Notes: a model not told the origin generated them from the letters alone. Positions 39,261 to 53,563 are shown, counted from the first letter of the stretch. The stretch: DNA of 64,000 bases from Oricola nitratireducens (GCF_014904745.1 NZ_JACZCS010000001.1:411417-475416), one strand, 5' to 3'. Program-made: numbers and translations.

Positions 39261-40187
39261 GTGTCTCCGACCACGTCCCGTACCGATGTCGATTCAGAAG
39301 CGATGCCGCCCGTCGCGCTGGCGCTGTCGCTCGGCATGTTTCTCATGTTCGCGTTGCTCGACACCTCGGCGAAATATCTTGTCACCTCAGGGCTGACGGC
39401 CTTTTTCGTTGTCTGGTGCCGCTTCGCCTCGCAGGCGTTCGTCCAATTCGTCCTGTCGCGCGCCTGGGTCAACGCCGATGTCTGGCGGATCCGCAATTTC
39501 CTTCTGCATTTGCTGCGCGGTCTTGCCCTGCCGCTGACGACCTATCTGAACTTCAAGGCGCTGGAGACGTTGCAACTAGCGCAAACGGTGTCCGTCTTGC
39601 TGTCGGCGCCGATGGTGGTCACGGCGCTCGCGGGCCCGCTGCTCGGCGAGTGGGCCGGGCCGCGCCGCTGGATGGCGATCATGGTCGGTTTCGTCGGCGT
39701 CCTCGTCGTCGTGCGCCCCGGAACGGCGATGTTCGACTTCGCCATTCTCTATTCCATCGGGGCGACCTTCGTTTACGCGCTCTATTCGATCCTGACCCGC
39801 AAGCTGGCCGGCACGGAAACCCAGGCGAGCCTTGTTTTTTACCCCTCCCTCGTCGGCGTCCTGCTGCTCGGGCCGCTCGCCTGGGCGGATGCGGCGCTGC
39901 CCACAACGCTCTTCGACACGGCGCTTCTCTGCGTGTTCGGGGTCTTCGGCATGATCGGCCACACCATGTTCATCAAGGCGAGCCGCATCGCCAGCGCGCC
40001 GAAACTGGCCCCGTTCGTCTACAGCCAGCTTCTGTGGATGACGCTGCTCGGCTTTATCGTCTTTGGCGATCTGCCGGACCGGTGGACTGTGGTTGGCGCG
40101 GCGATCATTTGCGCCAGCGGCCTCTATCTGATGTATCGGGAACGCGTGCTGCGACTGTCACGAATTACGGCGCCGGTCGAGCGCTGA
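39261..40187 (+). CDS. DMT-superfamily (EamA) transporter
   Basis: 308 residues with ten hydrophobic segments in two EamA repeats. Repeat 1 contains the [15 protein letters not shown] and WCRF region, and repeat 2 begins near [14 protein letters not shown]. Such permeases export metabolites or drugs; the substrate is unknown. GTG 39261 is the longest reasonable start, and ATG 39303 is an alternative that loses only polar residues. Confidence 0.88.
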   Translation: MSPTTSRTDVDSEAMPPVALALSLGMFLMFALLDTSAKYLVTSGLTAFFVVWCRFASQAFVQFVLSRAWVNADVWRIRNFLLHLLRGLALPLTTYLNFKALETLQLAQTVSVLLSAPMVVTALAGPLLGEWAGPRRWMAIMVGFVGVLVVVRPGTAMFDFAILYSIGATFVYALYSILTRKLAGTETQASLVFYPSLVGVLLLGPLAWADAALPTTLFDTALLCVFGVFGMIGHTMFIKASRIASAPKLAPFVYSQLLWMTLLGFIVFGDLPDRWTVVGAAIICASGLYLMYRERVLRLSRITAPVER

Positions 40188-40222
40188 GACGTGCCGGCGA
40201 GAACAAGGAAACGGGACGAACC

Positions 40223-40615
40223 ATGATCTCCATCATCCCCCCGCAATCACCCGGCGAATGGCTTTCCTGGGCGTCGGCCATTGTCACGCTGGTCTTCGGC
40301 CTGATGTGCCTTCTTACGCCGCGGCTGTCGCTGCGCATCATGCGGCTGAGGCCTGTCGACGGCGTGCCGGAAGCCGTTTCGGAGAGCCGGGCGACAATGG
40401 CGGGCTTCTATCTTGGCACAGCGCTGACCGCGATCGTCTTCAACCAGCCCTTCATCTGGCTCGTGCTCGGGGCGGGCTGGGCGTTCACCGCGCTGGGGCG
40501 CCTTGTCTCGATCCTGTTCGATCGCGGCAACACCGCATTCAACTGGATATCGATCGCAATCGAGATCGCCCTGGCGGCGGGACCGCTCGTTTATGTCTTC
40601 GGAATCGTGCCGTAG
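40223..40615 (+). CDS. DUF4345-like membrane protein
   Basis: 130 residues with four hydrophobic segments. The pattern SRATMAGFYLGTAL and ALGRLVSILFDRG in the middle resembles DUF4345 proteins of alphaproteobacteria. The function of the family is unknown. AGGAAACGGGA precedes the ATG. It follows the DMT transporter by 35 bases and may share its transcript. Confidence 0.75.
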   Translation: MISIIPPQSPGEWLSWASAIVTLVFGLMCLLTPRLSLRIMRLRPVDGVPEAVSESRATMAGFYLGTALTAIVFNQPFIWLVLGAGWAFTALGRLVSILFDRGNTAFNWISIAIEIALAAGPLVYVFGIVP

Positions 40616-40839
40616 AGTCAGGCGAATGCGGCCGGATTCCGCCGTTTCTGCGACAAAAGGCGGCCTTGGTCGTGTTGCGCACGCCAAATGCATGTGCTAG
40701 ACGGCTCGCAATTCACAGACGGGGCGCGACTTTCGTGCCATTATGTGAATCAGAAATATCAACAAGATCAATGCGTTGCGCATAGCCAATCGGCCCGGCT
40801 CCGTGTGCGTGTTGGAATTAAACAGAGAAGCGATCGCCA

Positions 40840-42926
<2,087 letters not shown>

Positions 42927-42962
42927 GGCGCGGGTCGAAACCAGGGAACGGAACAGTCCGGC

Positions 42963-45319
<2,357 letters not shown>

Positions 45320-45349
45320 CGCGCGCCGTAAGGCAAGCGGGGTAACGCC

Positions 45350-45544
45350 ATGAACCGGTTGGTCGCAGTTGCAGAGATCGCTCTCGCCGGCGCGCTGACC
45401 GGGCTCGTGATCGGGCCGGATTCGCTCGATCAGTTCTTTGGCATAGACTTCGCCAATTCGACCGCGTTCAACGTGATCGCCGGGACGCTGATCGGGACGG
45501 TGCTTGGGTTCGTCGCGACGTTGTCAGAAAAACAGGCTGAGTGA
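45350..45544 (+). CDS. two-helix membrane protein inserted between atpD and atpC
   Basis: 64 residues, predicted to form two transmembrane helices (about 3-22 and 38-56) joined by an acidic loop with DSLDQF. GCGGGG lies seven bases before the ATG. It fits tightly (30 and 8 bases from its neighbours), so it is part of the F1 operon. The helices carry glycines (GALTGLVIG, GTLIGTVLGF) as in close-packing hairpins. No family recognised. A role near ATP synthase is inferred from position only. Confidence 0.7.
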   Translation: MNRLVAVAEIALAGALTGLVIGPDSLDQFFGIDFANSTAFNVIAGTLIGTVLGFVATLSEKQAE

Positions 45545-45552
45545 TCTGAGAT

Positions 45553-45960
45553 ATGGCTGACGCATTCAAATTCGAACTGGTCTCTCCGGAGCGGCTTCTG
45601 GTGTCGGAAGACGTCCTGGAAGTGGTCGTGCCGGGCCAGGAAGGCTATTTCACCGTCCTCTCCAGGCACGCTCCGGTGATGGCGACGCTGCAGCCGGGCG
45701 TGGTCGAGGTGAAGAACGCCGCCGGCAACATGGAACGCTATTGCGTCTTCGGCGGGTTCATCGACATCGTTCCGGATTCCTGCACGCTGCTCGCCGAATC
45801 CGCGGTCAATGTGAAGGACATCGACGCGGCTGATGTCGCCCAGCGGATCCAGCACGCACGCGAGGATCTGGCCGATGCGAAAGGCGACGAGGCGGTCACC
45901 AAGGCGCAGATGTATCTCGACCAGCTGACGACGCTGCAAGCCGCTGTCATTCCGGCATAA
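45553..45960 (+). CDS. atpC: ATP synthase F1 epsilon subunit
   Basis: Inhibitory subunit. 135 residues: a beta-sandwich (FELVSPERLLVSEDVLEVVVPGQEG ... LSRHAPVMATLQPG) and a C-terminal helical hairpin. It ends with an intrinsic terminator, so the operon stops here. Confidence 0.95.
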   Translation: MADAFKFELVSPERLLVSEDVLEVVVPGQEGYFTVLSRHAPVMATLQPGVVEVKNAAGNMERYCVFGGFIDIVPDSCTLLAESAVNVKDIDAADVAQRIQHAREDLADAKGDEAVTKAQMYLDQLTTLQAAVIPA

Positions 45961-45984
45961 AGTCCAAATCCAAATGTGTTCGAG

Positions 45985-46007
45985 AGGCCCGCATCGCGGG
46001 CCTTTTT
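45985..46007 (+). terminator. intrinsic terminator of the atp operon
   Basis: An 8-bp stem AGGCCCGC/GCGGGCCT with an ATC loop, followed by a T-run, 24 bases after atpC. Confidence 0.92.
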
Positions 46008-46011
46008 CGTT

Positions 46012-46512
46012 TCAGGCGTCGGAGAACGCGTCCGGATAGGTGACGGGTCCGCGATAGTCCGACACGGCGCCGGGAACCAGTTCGAGCGCCATGAAATTGG
46101 GTCCGGGCCATGGCGCCTTCACATGTTCGGCAAGCGCGGACTTGAAGCCGAAGCGGCCGTAATAGACCGGATCGCCGAGGACGAAGATCGAGTGCCAGCC
46201 CTCGTCGCGGGCCTTGGCGATGGCACGGTTGGTCAGTTCCGTTCCGATCAGGAAATCGCGCCATTCGGGATCGACGCCGAGCGGTGCAAGCGCGAGGCTC
46301 CTTTCCGGGCCGGCCAGCTCGGTCAGCAGGATGTGGCCGACGATCATGCCGTCGAGGTCCGCGACCATCGAAATGGTCTTTTCCGGACCTTCGATCAGCC
46401 GGTCGACCAGTTTTGCCTCCGCCTCGCCGCCAAAGGCGCGGCGCTGGACCGCCAATATGCCGAGGCGGTCTTCCGGTTCGCCCGCGCGAAACGCGATCTT
46501 TTCGAGGATCAT
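46012..46512 (-). CDS. GNAT-family N-acetyltransferase (YhbS-like)
   Basis: 166 residues. Features of the YhbS-type GNAT fold: an N-terminal region FGGEAEAKLVDRL, MIVGHILLT, a GVDPEW...IGTEL acetyl-CoA loop and the C-terminal HSIFVLGDPVYYGRFGF typical of the group. The acceptor is unknown. It ends convergent with the atp terminator and starts 34 bases after the racemase gene. Confidence 0.88.
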   Translation of the reverse strand: MILEKIAFRAGEPEDRLGILAVQRRAFGGEAEAKLVDRLIEGPEKTISMVADLDGMIVGHILLTELAGPERSLALAPLGVDPEWRDFLIGTELTNRAIAKARDEGWHSIFVLGDPVYYGRFGFKSALAEHVKAPWPGPNFMALELVPGAVSDYRGPVTYPDAFSDA

Positions 46513-46546
46513 GTCAACCTCGCTTTCCGGCGCCCGGTCCGGCGCG

Positions 46547-47263
46547 TCATGTCTTCAGGCCAAGCAACTCGCCCTGTAGCGATAGAGCGACGGCTGCCTG
46601 CGCATGCAAGGCCGTCGTGTCGAACACGGGCAGGGCGGCGGTGTCGGCGGAGACCAGCATCGAAATTTCGGTGCAACCCAGGATCACCGCATCGCAGCCG
46701 GCCCATTTCATGTGATCGATGACCTGGCGAAACCGGGCGGCCGACACTTCGCTGACGGTCCCGAGGCACAGTTCATCGTAAATGATGCGGTGGATGTCGG
46801 CGCGTTCGTCCTCGTCGGGGACGGCGACATCGAGGTGAAAGCGGCTTTCGAGACGGTGGCGGTAGAACCGCTCTTCCATGGTGAAGCGGGTCGCCAGCAG
46901 GCCGACCTTCTTGTATCCGGCCCTGACGATCGCCTCGCCGGTCGGATCGGCGATATGGAGCACCGGCAGGCCGGACCCTTCCTCGATCTCGTCGGCGAGC
47001 TTGTGCATGGTGTTGGTGGCGATCACCAGGAACGAGGCGCCGCCCGCTTTCAGCGACTTTGCCGCGTCGACGAGAATGCGGGCGCACTGGCCCCACTTGC
47101 CCTCGTGCTGGAGGTGCTGGATCGGCTCGAAATCGACGGAATGCATCAGGATGCGCGCCGAATGGTGGCCGCCGAGCGCGGCCCGCGTGGCCACGTTCAT
47201 CGCGCGATAATAGATCGCCGTCGATTCCCAGCTCATGCCGCCAAGGAGGCCGATCAGCATCAT
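46547..47263 (-). CDS. aspartate/glutamate racemase family protein
   Basis: 238 residues. It has the N-terminal [17 protein letters not shown], the first catalytic Cys region replaced by [11 protein letters not shown], and the second catalytic Cys in VILGCTEIS. The Thr for Cys at the first site (ATNTMH) is common in the YgeA-like broad-specificity group, so full racemase activity is uncertain. The start may be 47263 or 47260. The rppH stop lies inside the ATGATG start. Confidence 0.85.
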   Translation of the reverse strand: MMLIGLLGGMSWESTAIYYRAMNVATRAALGGHHSARILMHSVDFEPIQHLQHEGKWGQCARILVDAAKSLKAGGASFLVIATNTMHKLADEIEEGSGLPVLHIADPTGEAIVRAGYKKVGLLATRFTMEERFYRHRLESRFHLDVAVPDEDERADIHRIIYDELCLGTVSEVSAARFRQVIDHMKWAGCDAVILGCTEISMLVSADTAALPVFDTTALHAQAAVALSLQGELLGLKT

Positions 47264-47796
47264 GGGGTCTTCACTCCCGCCAGATGCCCGAAAACGCGCA
47301 CCAGTTCGTCGTATACGCCGCGCTTGAACGGAACGATCAAATCCGGCAGCTCCGTCATCGGCAGCCACGCCCAGTCCTCGAACTCGCGTTCGTGGCCGTC
47401 CGGCGGCGGATCTATCCGGATCTCGCTCTCGTCGCCCGTGAAGCGGAAGGCGAACCATTTCTGCGTCTGTCCGCGATATTTGCCTTTCAGGCCGATGCCG
47501 ATCATCTCGGACGGCAGATCGTAGTTGATCCATTGCGGCGCTTCCTCGATCAGTTCGACCGAGCGCATGCCGGTTTCCTCGTAGAGTTCGCGCAGGGCAG
47601 CCGGCAGCGGGTCCTCGTTCTTGTCGATGCCGCCCTGCGGCATCTGCCAGAGCTTCGGGTGGCCGGTATATTCGGTGTTGCCTTCCTTGGCCCGCTTGCC
47701 GGCCCAGACAAGTCCGTCGCGGTTCAGCACCATGATGCCGACACAGGGACGGTAGGGAAGATCCTGCGGCGTGCGTTTTGTCTTCGTCTTGGCCAT
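47260..47796 (-). CDS. rppH: RNA 5' pyrophosphohydrolase
   Basis: 178-residue Nudix hydrolase that removes pyrophosphate from mRNA 5' ends, initiating decay. The Nudix box is visible in [30 protein letters not shown] and EFEDWAWLP are typical of the RppH/Ap4A hydrolase group in alphaproteobacteria. The start at 47796 is chosen from MAKTKTKRT. It overlaps the racemase start and lies eight bases after the deacetylase-like gene. Confidence 0.93.
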   Translation of the reverse strand: MAKTKTKRTPQDLPYRPCVGIMVLNRDGLVWAGKRAKEGNTEYTGHPKLWQMPQGGIDKNEDPLPAALRELYEETGMRSVELIEEAPQWINYDLPSEMIGIGLKGKYRGQTQKWFAFRFTGDESEIRIDPPPDGHEREFEDWAWLPMTELPDLIVPFKRGVYDELVRVFGHLAGVKTP

Positions 47797-47804
47797 GTCC
47801 GGTC

Positions 47805-49058
47805 CTATCGCGCCAGTGCCGAAACACCGACGATTTCGAATCCGCGTTTCTTGGCGCCGTTCGCCCAAGCCGCGACGGTGTCGACCGTCGCCTCGAAGGC
47901 CGATCCGGTGCCGATCGCATAGCCGTTCACTTCGGCGATCTTTTCCAGTTCCTTCAGCCGCGCATTGATGGCCGACGGATCCTGTGTCGTGTCGAGCACG
48001 ACCTGCCCGGATACATAGGGAACATCATAGGCGCGGGCGAGCGATGCCAGCTGCTTGCCGCCGGCAGTGCCGTCGTTCATGTAGAGCAGCCCGCGTTCGC
48101 CGACCTCGCGCAGGACCGGCCCGATCGCTTTGTCGTCGGTCGCGAAGCGGCCGCCGAGATAGTTGACAATGCCGGTATAGTTGGTGATCCGGCCAAGCGC
48201 CCAGCGCAAATTGGCCAGATTGGCCTCTTTGGTCGCCTCCACGGTCAGGGTCTGCGGTCCGGGATCGCTTTGCGGATAGTCGAAGGGCTCCATCGGAACC
48301 TGGACGAGCAATTCGTGCCCGTCCTTGCGCGCCTGGCGCATCCAGCGTTCGAGGCTGTTGCCCTGCGGCGCGAAGGCAAGCGTGATTTCGGGCGGCAGGT
48401 CCTTGAGCGCGCGCAACGTGCCAGTTTGCGAAAGGCCGAGGCCGCCGATGACGACGGCGATGCGCTTGCCGCCGGCCGAAGACCATGGCCGCGCATAGAT
48501 ATCCATCGGCCGGCGTCCGTCCGGCGCGCGGACCGGCAATTCGCCCCATTTGCTCGATTCGAGCGCGGATTCCTCGGGCAGGTGAGCGACCTGCACCGGC
48601 TGGCCGACAGTTGCCGCGGACGGATCGCGCACAATGATGATCTTCGGGCCGCCTTCGGATATACGGCCCTCCGCGACGGGTGGACCCGCATCAGGCGTCG
48701 CGGCGGCCGCATCGGTGCCGGTATCCTGCGATCCGTCGCTTGGCTTGCCATAGACGATATTGACGCCGGACGTGTCGTTCTGGGCGGGTGCTGCGACCGA
48801 TCCGGTTACCGGGCCCGTATCGGCAGATGGTTCGGCGGCCTGTTCCGCAAGCGCGATCGACGCCGTTTCGGGCAGGGGATCGCGCAGGAAGGCCGCATAG
48901 GCGTTGAGGCCGATGATGCAGACGAAGATGCCGGCGGCAACCGGAACGACACTGCGGCCGCTTCGTTCGCGGCGCGGCTTTTCGGGAGACGGCCGACGCC
49001 CTGCCGCTCCGGGAGGCTTCCTGCCGGACTGTCCGAGGGGTGCGTTGAGATCGGTCAT
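47805..49058 (-). CDS. divergent polysaccharide deacetylase (YibQ/DUF610-like)
   Basis: 417 residues: a cytoplasmic Pro/Arg-rich tail (1-35), one membrane anchor (about 38-58), a low-complexity Ala/Asp/Gly linker (about 60-160) and a periplasmic domain (about 195-415). The domain contains [35 protein letters not shown] and the VVLDTTQD segment of the divergent polysaccharide deacetylase family. These resemble CE4 deacetylases but keep a reduced metal site. It is co-directional with ctpA, as usual in Rhizobiales. Confidence 0.9.
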   Translation of the reverse strand: MTDLNAPLGQSGRKPPGAAGRRPSPEKPRRERSGRSVVPVAAGIFVCIIGLNAYAAFLRDPLPETASIALAEQAAEPSADTGPVTGSVAAPAQNDTSGVNIVYGKPSDGSQDTGTDAAAATPDAGPPVAEGRISEGGPKIIIVRDPSAATVGQPVQVAHLPEESALESSKWGELPVRAPDGRRPMDIYARPWSSAGGKRIAVVIGGLGLSQTGTLRALKDLPPEITLAFAPQGNSLERWMRQARKDGHELLVQVPMEPFDYPQSDPGPQTLTVEATKEANLANLRWALGRITNYTGIVNYLGGRFATDDKAIGPVLREVGERGLLYMNDGTAGGKQLASLARAYDVPYVSGQVVLDTTQDPSAINARLKELEKIAEVNGYAIGTGSAFEATVDTVAAWANGAKKRGFEIVGVSALAR

Positions 49059-49080
49059 CGTCTGTTACCGCCGCGAATCA

Positions 49081-49108
49081 AAAAGGCCACCGTAACCGGT
49101 GGCCTTTT
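49081..49108 (-). terminator. intrinsic terminator between ctpA and the deacetylase-like gene
   Basis: A strong stem (GGCCACCG/CGGTGGCC flanked by A and T runs) with a four-base loop. On the minus strand it lies 33 bases downstream of the ctpA stop and ends in T residues; it could work in either direction. Confidence 0.85.
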
Positions 49109-49140
49109 GTAACATGGGTTTTCGTGCCTTTGGCAACGGA

Positions 49141-50472
49141 TCAGTTCGGAAGCGCCTTTGCCGGATCCGGCGGATAGGACGGATCAGACTTCTCGCCGCG
49201 CATCAGGGCCAGCGCGAATTTAAGCTGGTCGTCCTTGTCGGCGTCCTGCGGCACATAGGCGATGGAGCCGGATCCTTTCGAATCCTCCTCGGCACCGGGG
49301 ATGTGACCGCGCAGATCCGATTCGCCGCGGGTCAGGTCACGACCGAGCAGTTCTTCCGGAATGGTCTGGTTGACCTTGATGTCCGGCGTGATGCCCTTGC
49401 CCTGGATCGAGATGCCGGCCGGTGTGTAGTACAGCGCCGTCGTCAGGCGCAGGGCGCCGTTCTCGCCGAGCGGAATGATCGTCTGGACCGAGCCCTTGCC
49501 GAAGGACTGGGTGCCGATGACGGTTGCGCGGCGATGATCCTGCAGCGCGCCGGCAACGATTTCCGAGGCACTCGCCGATCCGCCGTTGATCAACACTACC
49601 AGCGGCTTGCCGCCGGTCAGATCGCCCGGCCGCGCCGAATAGCGGCGGCTGTCGCGGTCGTCACGGCCGCGCGTCGAAACGATCAGGCCCTTGTCGAGGA
49701 AGGCGTCGGAGACGTTGATCGCTTGGTCGAGCAGGCCGCCCGGATTGAGGCGGAGATCGAGGATGAAGCCCTTCAGCTTATCCTTGCCGATTTCCTCGGT
49801 CAGCTTGTCGATGGCCTGCTGGAGGTCGTCGAAGGTCTGTTCGGTAAACGAGATCACGCGCAGATAGCCGATGTCGTTTTCGGCGTGGTAGCGCACGGCC
49901 TGGACCTTGATGATGTCACGGACGACCGTGATGTCGATCGGCTTGTCGGCGCCTTTGCGCAGGATCGTCAGCTTGATCGGCGTGTTGACCGCGCCCCGCA
50001 TCTTGTCGACGGCGTCCTGAAGCGTCAGGCCGCGGACTTCCTCGCCGTCGATCTTGGAGATCAGGTCGCCGGCAAGGACGCCTGCCTTTTCGGCGGGCGT
50101 GCCGAACATCGGCGTGATCACCTTGACGAGTTCGTCCTCCATGGTGACCTCGATGCCGAGACCGCCGAATTCACCCTTGGTCTGGGTGCGCATGTCGGCC
50201 GCGTCTTCGGCGTTCATGTAGGAGGAATGCGGATCGAGCGAGGCAAGCATGCCGTTGATCGCGCTTTCGATCAGCTTCTTGTCGCTCGGCTGTTCGACGT
50301 AGTTGGCGCGTACGCGCTCGAATACGTCACCGAAGATCGCCAACTGCTTATAGGTGTCGCTGCCGGCGGCATTCGCCGAAATCAGGCCATGGCCGGAAAA
50401 GGCCAGCATGGAGGCGGCCCCCATCAACGCGCCGGCGAACAGCAGTGAGAACTTTCGCATCATATCCTTCAT
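49141..50472 (-). CDS. ctpA: carboxy-terminal processing protease (S41)
   Basis: 443 residues. Signal/anchor (MRKFSLLFAGALMGAA), N-terminal region with the DPHSSYMN motif, a PDZ domain (about 90-175), then the S41 protease with catalytic Ser in GGSASASEIVAGAL and Lys in SFGKGSVQT. It trims periplasmic proteins, in many relatives including peptidoglycan hydrolases. Start 50472 is chosen because it forms ATGA with the envC-like stop; ATG 50463 is the next candidate. It works beside the EnvC-like activator upstream. Confidence 0.94.
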   Translation of the reverse strand: MKDMMRKFSLLFAGALMGAASMLAFSGHGLISANAAGSDTYKQLAIFGDVFERVRANYVEQPSDKKLIESAINGMLASLDPHSSYMNAEDAADMRTQTKGEFGGLGIEVTMEDELVKVITPMFGTPAEKAGVLAGDLISKIDGEEVRGLTLQDAVDKMRGAVNTPIKLTILRKGADKPIDITVVRDIIKVQAVRYHAENDIGYLRVISFTEQTFDDLQQAIDKLTEEIGKDKLKGFILDLRLNPGGLLDQAINVSDAFLDKGLIVSTRGRDDRDSRRYSARPGDLTGGKPLVVLINGGSASASEIVAGALQDHRRATVIGTQSFGKGSVQTIIPLGENGALRLTTALYYTPAGISIQGKGITPDIKVNQTIPEELLGRDLTRGESDLRGHIPGAEEDSKGSGSIAYVPQDADKDDQLKFALALMRGEKSDPSYPPDPAKALPN

Positions 50473-51776
50473 GTCCTTCCAGAACCGATCGTTTCCCACC
50501 AGGGACCGGGATCTACCGGTTTGCCATTTTTCCTGAACTCAACATAGAGCGTCGGGTTTTCATTTGCAGCGGCTGCGGCCGAAACGCTAGCCAAATGTAT
50601 CGTACCCATCGCGCCTACCGGCTCACCAGCCAAAACGAACTGACCTTGGCTGACATCGATGCGCTCCATTCCGGCGAGCACTACATGATAGTCGTCACCG
50701 ACATTCAGGATCAAGAGTTGTCCGTAGGAGCGGAACGGGCCCGCATAGAGGACCCAGCCATCCGACGGCGCGGTTACATAGGCCCCGGGAGCAGCTTCGA
50801 TCGTATCGCCCTGAGTCCGGCTACCATAGCCGTCATCGTCGCCAAATGCGGTAATTATGCGGCCAGCCACGGGCTTCGCGAGCTTGCCGGTGAGGTCCGA
50901 AAAGGCATAGGCAGGGGTGATGCGCGCTGAAGAAAGCGCTTGTTTTTCAGCACGTTCGCGGCCCTCGTCGATCCGGCGCTGGGCTTCGAGGCGCGCCGTC
51001 TGGGCAGCCTCGCGCGCCGACTGGATTTCCTGCTCGATCGAGCCGATCAGGTCCTGCAGGTTCGCCGCCTTCGACGCGAGTTCGGCGGCGCGCTGCTGTT
51101 CGGCGGCAAGAGCGCTGTTCTTGCTCCTTTCGAGTGTTTTTTTCTCCTCAAGCAAAAGTGAAAGCCGGACCTGCTCCTCCTTCTGCCCGGAGAGCGTCGT
51201 GCGCAACTGCTCGCGTTCGGCCTCGTAAGTTGCCTTCAGCCGCTTCAATTCCTTCAAATCGGCAACGAGAACGAGCATTTCGTCGCGCATGTCGGGCACG
51301 ACCGCGCTCAGGAGGATGGAGCTTCGGACCGAGGACAGCGCATCCTCCGGCGTGACGAGGATCGCGGGCGGCGGATTGAGCCCCATGCGCTGTAATGCCG
51401 CGAGCACCTCGGCAAGCAGCGCCTTCCTGTCACGCAGGCTGGCATGCACCGTATCGACCTCGCGACCGGTTGCAACAAGCCGTTCCTCCAGGTCGAGAAC
51501 ATCGGCGGAGAGCTTTTTTTCGGTCTTGGCGGCCTGGATGATGGCGGTGTTGAGCGACTCGCGGTCCTTGCGGATGCGCGCCACCTCGGTTTGCAGTTCG
51601 TTGCTGCGCTTGGTCGAGATCGCCTGCTGGCGCAGGATTCCGGTCAGTTGCGTCGCGTTCTGCTCGAGGCTTTTCGCCAAGGCGTCGGTGTCGGACTTTT
51701 CCTGCGCGAGCGCGGCCGCGGGCGCGCCTGCGAGGCAGGCGAGCAGCAGACATGTGGAGCGGGACGGGAATCGCAT
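50469..51776 (-). CDS. EnvC-like murein hydrolase activator (degenerate M23 domain)
   Basis: 435 residues: signal peptide (to about 25), two long coiled-coil blocks (about 25-130 and 165-290), and a C-terminal LytM/M23 domain (about 310-430). The segment that carries the first zinc His in active enzymes reads RTQGDTIEAAP, without His, while YHVVLAGM remains. It therefore looks non-enzymatic, like EnvC, and would activate an amidase at division. It is coupled to ctpA through ATGA. Confidence 0.88.
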   Translation of the reverse strand: MRFPSRSTCLLLACLAGAPAAALAQEKSDTDALAKSLEQNATQLTGILRQQAISTKRSNELQTEVARIRKDRESLNTAIIQAAKTEKKLSADVLDLEERLVATGREVDTVHASLRDRKALLAEVLAALQRMGLNPPPAILVTPEDALSSVRSSILLSAVVPDMRDEMLVLVADLKELKRLKATYEAEREQLRTTLSGQKEEQVRLSLLLEEKKTLERSKNSALAAEQQRAAELASKAANLQDLIGSIEQEIQSAREAAQTARLEAQRRIDEGRERAEKQALSSARITPAYAFSDLTGKLAKPVAGRIITAFGDDDGYGSRTQGDTIEAAPGAYVTAPSDGWVLYAGPFRSYGQLLILNVGDDYHVVLAGMERIDVSQGQFVLAGEPVGAMGTIHLASVSAAAAANENPTLYVEFRKNGKPVDPGPWWETIGSGRT

Positions 51777-51876
51777 CAGGCGTCGAAAAAGAATCGCTTT
51801 GTTTCCTGCGGCAAAGTCTATCCTAGCGCGCCGGCAATGGAACCGCGAAGTTCGGCCAGATGATGACCCCGCCGGT

Positions 51877-52362
51877 TCAATCGCGATGATAGGGATGGCC
51901 GGAAAGGATCGTCATGGTGCGGTAGAGCTGCTCGGCGAGCATGATCCGGGCGAGTTGATGCGGCCAGGTCTGGTTGCCGAAGGAAATCACGAGGTCGGCC
52001 CTTGCGCGCAATTGCGGGTCATGCCCGTCAGGGCCGCCGAGCGCGAAGACGATACGCGCGGTGCCGCGGTCGCGGAAATCGGCCAGCCTGTCGGCGAATT
52101 GGCGCGAGGTGAGGGATTTTCCTCGTTCGTCGAGCAAAACGAGCACTGTCGAGGCCTCACCGGCCAAAGCCGCGCATTTCCCGCTCTCCTCTGCCTTGCG
52201 CTGGTCGGCCGTCTGGGCCCGGCTTTCCTGGATCTCGGTCAGACCCTCGAAGTCGAAACCGAGTGATTTTCCGGTCTTGGCGAGCCGGTCCGCATAGCGC
52301 GACACAAGGTCGGCGTCGGGGCCGGATTTCATCCGGCCCACCGCAAAGATGGTCAACCGCAT
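51877..52362 (-). CDS. rlmH: 23S rRNA (pseudouridine-1915-N3)-methyltransferase
   Basis: 161-residue SPOUT enzyme that methylates pseudouridine 1915 in helix 69. Motifs are LLDERGKSLTSRQFA, FALGGPDGH and the knot region SFGNQTWPHQLARIMLAEQLYR. Complete and canonical. The rsfS gene lies 30 bases upstream in the same direction. Confidence 0.97.
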   Translation of the reverse strand: MRLTIFAVGRMKSGPDADLVSRYADRLAKTGKSLGFDFEGLTEIQESRAQTADQRKAEESGKCAALAGEASTVLVLLDERGKSLTSRQFADRLADFRDRGTARIVFALGGPDGHDPQLRARADLVISFGNQTWPHQLARIMLAEQLYRTMTILSGHPYHRD

Positions 52363-52392
52363 CGCGCTTCAGGTCTGGTGAAGCCGCAAACC

Positions 52393-52803
52393 CTAATGAA
52401 GGGTGCCCGGCGTTTCCTCAGGCTCCTGCCACATTTTTTCCAGCGCGTAGAAGTCACGGACTTCCGGACGGAAGACGTGGACGATCACGTCGCCGGCGTC
52501 GATCAGGACCCAGTCCGCAGAGGACAGGCCTTCGACCTTGGCGGTGCCGTAACCGGCCTCCTTCAATGCCCGCAGCAAATGATCGGCCACCGCGCCCACG
52601 TGACGATGGGAACGGCCCGACGCAATCACCATGTAATCGGCGAGTGCGGATTTGCCCTGGATATTGATGGAAACGATGTCTTCGGCCTTGGAGTCTTCGA
52701 GACTTTCCCGGACCAGTTCAAGAGCCCGATCTGCAGCGTGTGCTTCGCCGATGTCGGGCGTCGAAGGCGCAATATCGTCCTTCTTAAGTGTCGTTGTTCT
52801 CAA
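52393..52803 (-). CDS. rsfS: ribosome silencing factor
   Basis: Binds L14 and keeps the subunits apart in starvation. 136 residues with the family core VRESLEDSKAEDIVSINIQGKSALADYMVIASGRSHRHV present (conserved residues SLEDxKxxD, DYxVIASGxSxRH). The TTG at 52803 is chosen because AAAGGAAG lies just upstream; the longer frame to 52872 has no signal for initiation. Confidence 0.94.
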   Translation of the reverse strand: MRTTTLKKDDIAPSTPDIGEAHAADRALELVRESLEDSKAEDIVSINIQGKSALADYMVIASGRSHRHVGAVADHLLRALKEAGYGTAKVEGLSSADWVLIDAGDVIVHVFRPEVRDFYALEKMWQEPEETPGTLH

Positions 52804-52902
52804 GTGCTTCCTTTCAATTCGGAACAAACGATGCGGAAGGTGATTCGCCTTCCACACCACAAAGATAGTCACGAGCCGTTAACACTTTCAAGACAGGCGC
52901 CT

Positions 52903-53556
52903 TCAAGCTTCGTTAACGGACGGTTTCGAGCCATTGCGGATCGCGGTCGAGGAGACCGGCGAACGGGGGCCGTGCAGGAACGTCCAGGCGGGCGCCGGAA
53001 GCGATGCGAGCAGTGCGGCGTCGCACTCGTCGACGCGGGCATAGTCGAAGGTTATCGCCATTTTCGACGACAGGTAGGACAAGGTCGCGCCAGGCCGGTC
53101 GACCACCGCGATGGGAAAGGTCGACGCGATGTCGCGCCAGTTCTGCCAGTGATGAAAGCTCGCCAGATTGTCGGCGCCCATGATCCAGACGAAGCGGACG
53201 CCCGGGTTGTAGCGGCGGACCACGGCGAGCGCGTCGGCGGTGAAGCGGACATCGTGCGAGGCTTCGAAGGCGGTCACCTTGACGCGCGGATCGGCATTGA
53301 TCTTCTCCGACCAGGCGATGCGGTCGGCGAGCGGCGGCAGACCGCGGGTGTCCTTGAGCGGATTTCCCGGCGTCACCATCCACCAGAGCTGATCGAGTCC
53401 GAGCCGGCGCAGCGCGATTTCGGTGACGAGCTGGTGGCCGCTGTGCGGCGGATTGAAGGACCCGCCGAACAGGCCAACCGTCATGCCGGGCTCGACATGC
53501 GGCATGCGCAGATATTTGCGGGCGACGCCCGGATAACGTTCCCCCGGTCCTGTCAT
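52903..53556 (-). CDS. nadD: nicotinate-nucleotide adenylyltransferase
   Basis: NAD biosynthesis. 217 residues with the GLFGGSFNPPHSGH nucleotide-binding motif and the C-terminal SSTAIRNG. WIMGADNLASFHHW is the family middle motif. It sits seven bases after proA and about 100 before rsfS, the common rhizobial order. Confidence 0.96.
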   Translation of the reverse strand: MTGPGERYPGVARKYLRMPHVEPGMTVGLFGGSFNPPHSGHQLVTEIALRRLGLDQLWWMVTPGNPLKDTRGLPPLADRIAWSEKINADPRVKVTAFEASHDVRFTADALAVVRRYNPGVRFVWIMGADNLASFHHWQNWRDIASTFPIAVVDRPGATLSYLSSKMAITFDYARVDECDAALLASLPAPAWTFLHGPRSPVSSTAIRNGSKPSVNEA

Positions 53557-53563
53557 CGGGCGT

